From assembly GCA_020345785.1 (NCBI GenBank), contig CP070771.1:5980269-5986582 (forward strand): DNA of 6,314 bases. The letters run 5' to 3'. Under the pieces are notes generated by a model. The model saw only the letters and a list, made by a program, of their open reading frames with translations, did not search any database and was not told where the DNA came from. Shown piece after piece: positions 5,714 through 6,314 of this stretch. The position numbers and the translations under genes were made by a program. Source of the stretch: Desulfobacterales bacterium. Its GTDB lineage: Bacteria; Desulfobacterota; Desulfobacteria; Desulfobacterales; JAFDCJ01. The first letter of the stretch is position 1, and each line of letters opens with the position of its first letter.

Positions 5714-5742
5714 TTGACAAATTCAAACAACGGAAAAACAAT
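5714..5742 (+). promoter_or_regulatory. Candidate promoter of the alcohol dehydrogenase remnant
   Basis: A consensus TTGACA (5714-5719), a 17-bp spacer and AACAAT (5737-5742, 4/6) would start transcription near 5749, giving a leader of only about 16 nt. The ribosome-binding site AAGGAG (5751-5756) would then sit at the very 5' end. The -35 is good and the -10 poor, so the call is tentative. Confidence 0.3.
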
Positions 5743-5764
5743 AAAAACAAAAGGAGAAATCGAA

Positions 5765-5941
5765 GTGAAGGCAGCTCAAATCGGCCGGGCCGGCCGTGAT
5801 TTTGAACCCGTCGAGCGTGAGATCCCTGACCGCGGTCCGAATCAAGTTCGCATATAAGTTGAAGCCCACGGCATTTGCCACAGCGATGCCTTTGTCAAAG
5901 AAGTGATTACGTTTTTTTTACCGCTCGAACCACCAGAGTGA
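5765..5941 (+). pseudogene. Truncated zinc-dependent alcohol dehydrogenase (MDR family) remnant
   Basis: The frame starts at GTG 5765 behind AAGGAG (5751-5756, 8 nt spacing). It reads K-A-A-Q-I-G then D-F-E-P-V-E-R-E-I-P-D and G-P-N-Q-V-R-I, the N-terminal strand pattern of the GroES-like domain of zinc alcohol dehydrogenases. A TAA stop at 5855-5857 interrupts it at codon 31, where homologues usually carry a Lys; AAA to TAA is one base. Beyond it the same frame continues with V-E-A-H-G-I-C-H-S-D-A-F-V-K-E, which includes the catalytic zinc ligand (Cys38) of the family. Similarity ends at about codon 47, next to a run of eight T (5912-5919), and the frame stops at TGA 5939. The remaining ~300 residues of a normal gene, with the structural zinc site and cofactor fold, are absent. 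It is therefore a dead gene with its ribosome-binding site still intact. Confidence 0.82.
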
Positions 5942-5974
5942 CCGGTGTAAACTTCGTCTTATAAGCCTAATTAA

Positions 5975-5990
5975 ATGAAAGCGGTTACAT
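5975..5990. promoter_or_regulatory. LacI/CcpA-type operator (cre-like), upstream copy
   Basis: ATGAAAGCGGTTACAT fits the 16-position cre consensus WTGNAARCGNWWWCAW at every position. It is a near-dyad centred on CG, typical of LacI-family regulators. It begins 33 bp after the end of the alcohol dehydrogenase remnant and 108 bp before a sister site. The regulator is not in the window. Confidence 0.6.
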
Positions 5991-6003
5991 TATTGGCCGA
6001 CAG

Positions 6004-6013
6004 GCCGATCGGC
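6004..6013. repeat. Perfect 10-bp palindrome GCCGATCGGC
   Basis: GCCGATCGGC is its own reverse complement. It lies between the two cre-like operators, with a further GCCGA at 5996-6000. It could be a second operator, a weak hairpin, or coincidence. Confidence 0.3.
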
Positions 6014-6057
6014 TGATAATTAACAATTTCGGGCTAATCAAATATCCATTTTAATAC

Positions 6058-6084
6058 TTGACAGCCTGGTCCAGATGAATTAAT
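6058..6084 (+). promoter_or_regulatory. Candidate promoter overlapping the downstream operator
   Basis: TTGACA (6058-6063) is a perfect -35. The best -10 nearby is ATTAAT (6079-6084), at a short 15-bp spacing and 4/6 match. The second cre-like site starts at 6083, at the -10/+1, where a bound LacI-type protein would block transcription. The leader to the gene at 6297 would be about 200 nt. Confidence 0.4.
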
Positions 6085-6098
6085 GAAAACGCTTACAT
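6083..6098. promoter_or_regulatory. LacI/CcpA-type operator (cre-like), downstream copy
   Basis: ATGAAAACGCTTACAT fits the cre consensus at all 16 positions and differs from the upstream copy at only two (A/G before CG, and C/G after CG). Both copies are in the same orientation and are preceded by AT-rich ATTAA-type sequence. The distance of 108 bp is close to ten helical turns, which would suit DNA looping. Confidence 0.62.
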
Positions 6099-6218
6099 CG
6101 GCAACAAATTGTCGACACGGCGCTACTAAGTGCATAGTTTCACAAATACAGTAATGTATATTCAATTGATGTCCTAACGGCATTTTGACCTCACAAGCGA
6201 AAAATAATTATCAATTTC

Positions 6219-6273
6219 ACCGCAGAGGAGCGGTTTATAAGCCGATCCATCAACAACCCCGGTAGACCACCGG
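6219..6273. repeat. Two short inverted repeats in the leader of the last gene
   Basis: ACCGC (6219-6223) pairs with GCGGT (6230-6234), and CCGGT (6259-6263) pairs with ACCGG (6269-6273). The second small hairpin ends about 10 nt before the Shine-Dalgarno of the gene at 6297 and could affect its translation. Both stems are only 5 bp, so significance is uncertain. Confidence 0.25.
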
Positions 6274-6296
6274 AAAAATTCGAAAGGAGGGAATCC

Positions 6297-6314
6297 ATGC
6301 CAAAACTAACTCGA
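6297..6314 (+). CDS. Start of an unidentified gene, cut by the window end
   Basis: ATG at 6297 is preceded by a near-perfect Shine-Dalgarno, AAGGAGG at 6284-6290, with 6 nt spacing. Only six codons (M-P-K-L-T-R) are in the window, so the product cannot be named. The upstream 355 bp carry two cre-like operators and a candidate promoter. This suggests a gene under LacI-family control, often sugar or other carbon-source use, but that is inference. Confidence 0.65.

Noticed and set aside
5548..5799. 83-codon plus-strand frame bridging the phosphatase end and the alcohol dehydrogenase remnant
   Set aside because: It is a shifted reading of both recognised frames with low-complexity Lys/Asn/Arg composition and no start signal.
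6200..6216. Fur-box-like AAAATAATTATCAATTT
   Set aside because: Only one half resembles the Fur 7-1-7 pattern, and AT-rich DNA gives such matches often.

Overview
The window is a stretch of bacterial chromosome of moderate G+C. It carries single genes separated by long, structured intergenic stretches rather than one tight operon. The best hint of the host is an exosortase-type (PEP-CTERM, VPLP variant) surface protein, together with a NagD-like phosphatase and a GC-rich dispersed repeat of the CGCAAAG type. This fits an environmental Gram-negative such as a Desulfobacterota (deltaproteobacterial) lineage, but no marker gene is present and the assignment is an inference.

Layout. Positions 3-230 hold the 3' part of an unrecognised gene. 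Positions 347-1183 (+) encode a classical short-chain dehydrogenase/reductase with a strong Shine-Dalgarno. Positions 1347-2150 (-) encode a secreted PEP-CTERM protein that converges on it. The 518 bp from 2151 to 2668 form a control region with a good sigma70-like promoter on the + strand, a weaker one on the - strand, and four 10-bp-phased heptamers between them. Positions 2669-2962 (+) encode a small two-helix membrane protein. Positions 2963-3222 hold three hairpins and what looks like a decayed small reading frame. Positions 3223-3966 (-) encode a PAPS-type sulfotransferase. The 838 bp from 3967 to 4804 lack a credible gene; they contain a CGCAAAG-type palindromic repeat, a 12-bp inverted repeat bounding about 520 bp, a nested 11-bp inverted repeat, a 19-bp-period direct repeat and a promoter. 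Positions 4805-5584 (+) encode a NagD-type HAD-IIA phosphatase. Positions 5765-5941 are the remnant of a zinc-dependent alcohol dehydrogenase, with an in-frame stop and loss of everything after about residue 47. Positions 5942-6296 form a second control region with two near-identical LacI/CcpA-type (cre-like) operators 108 bp apart around a candidate promoter. It leads to a gene that starts at 6297 and runs off the window.

The genes do not form an obvious pathway. The strongest signals of interest are regulatory (phased heptamers; paired cre-like operators) and decay-related (truncated alcohol dehydrogenase, broken small ORF, possible MITE-like segment). I did not find a clear new multi-gene system.
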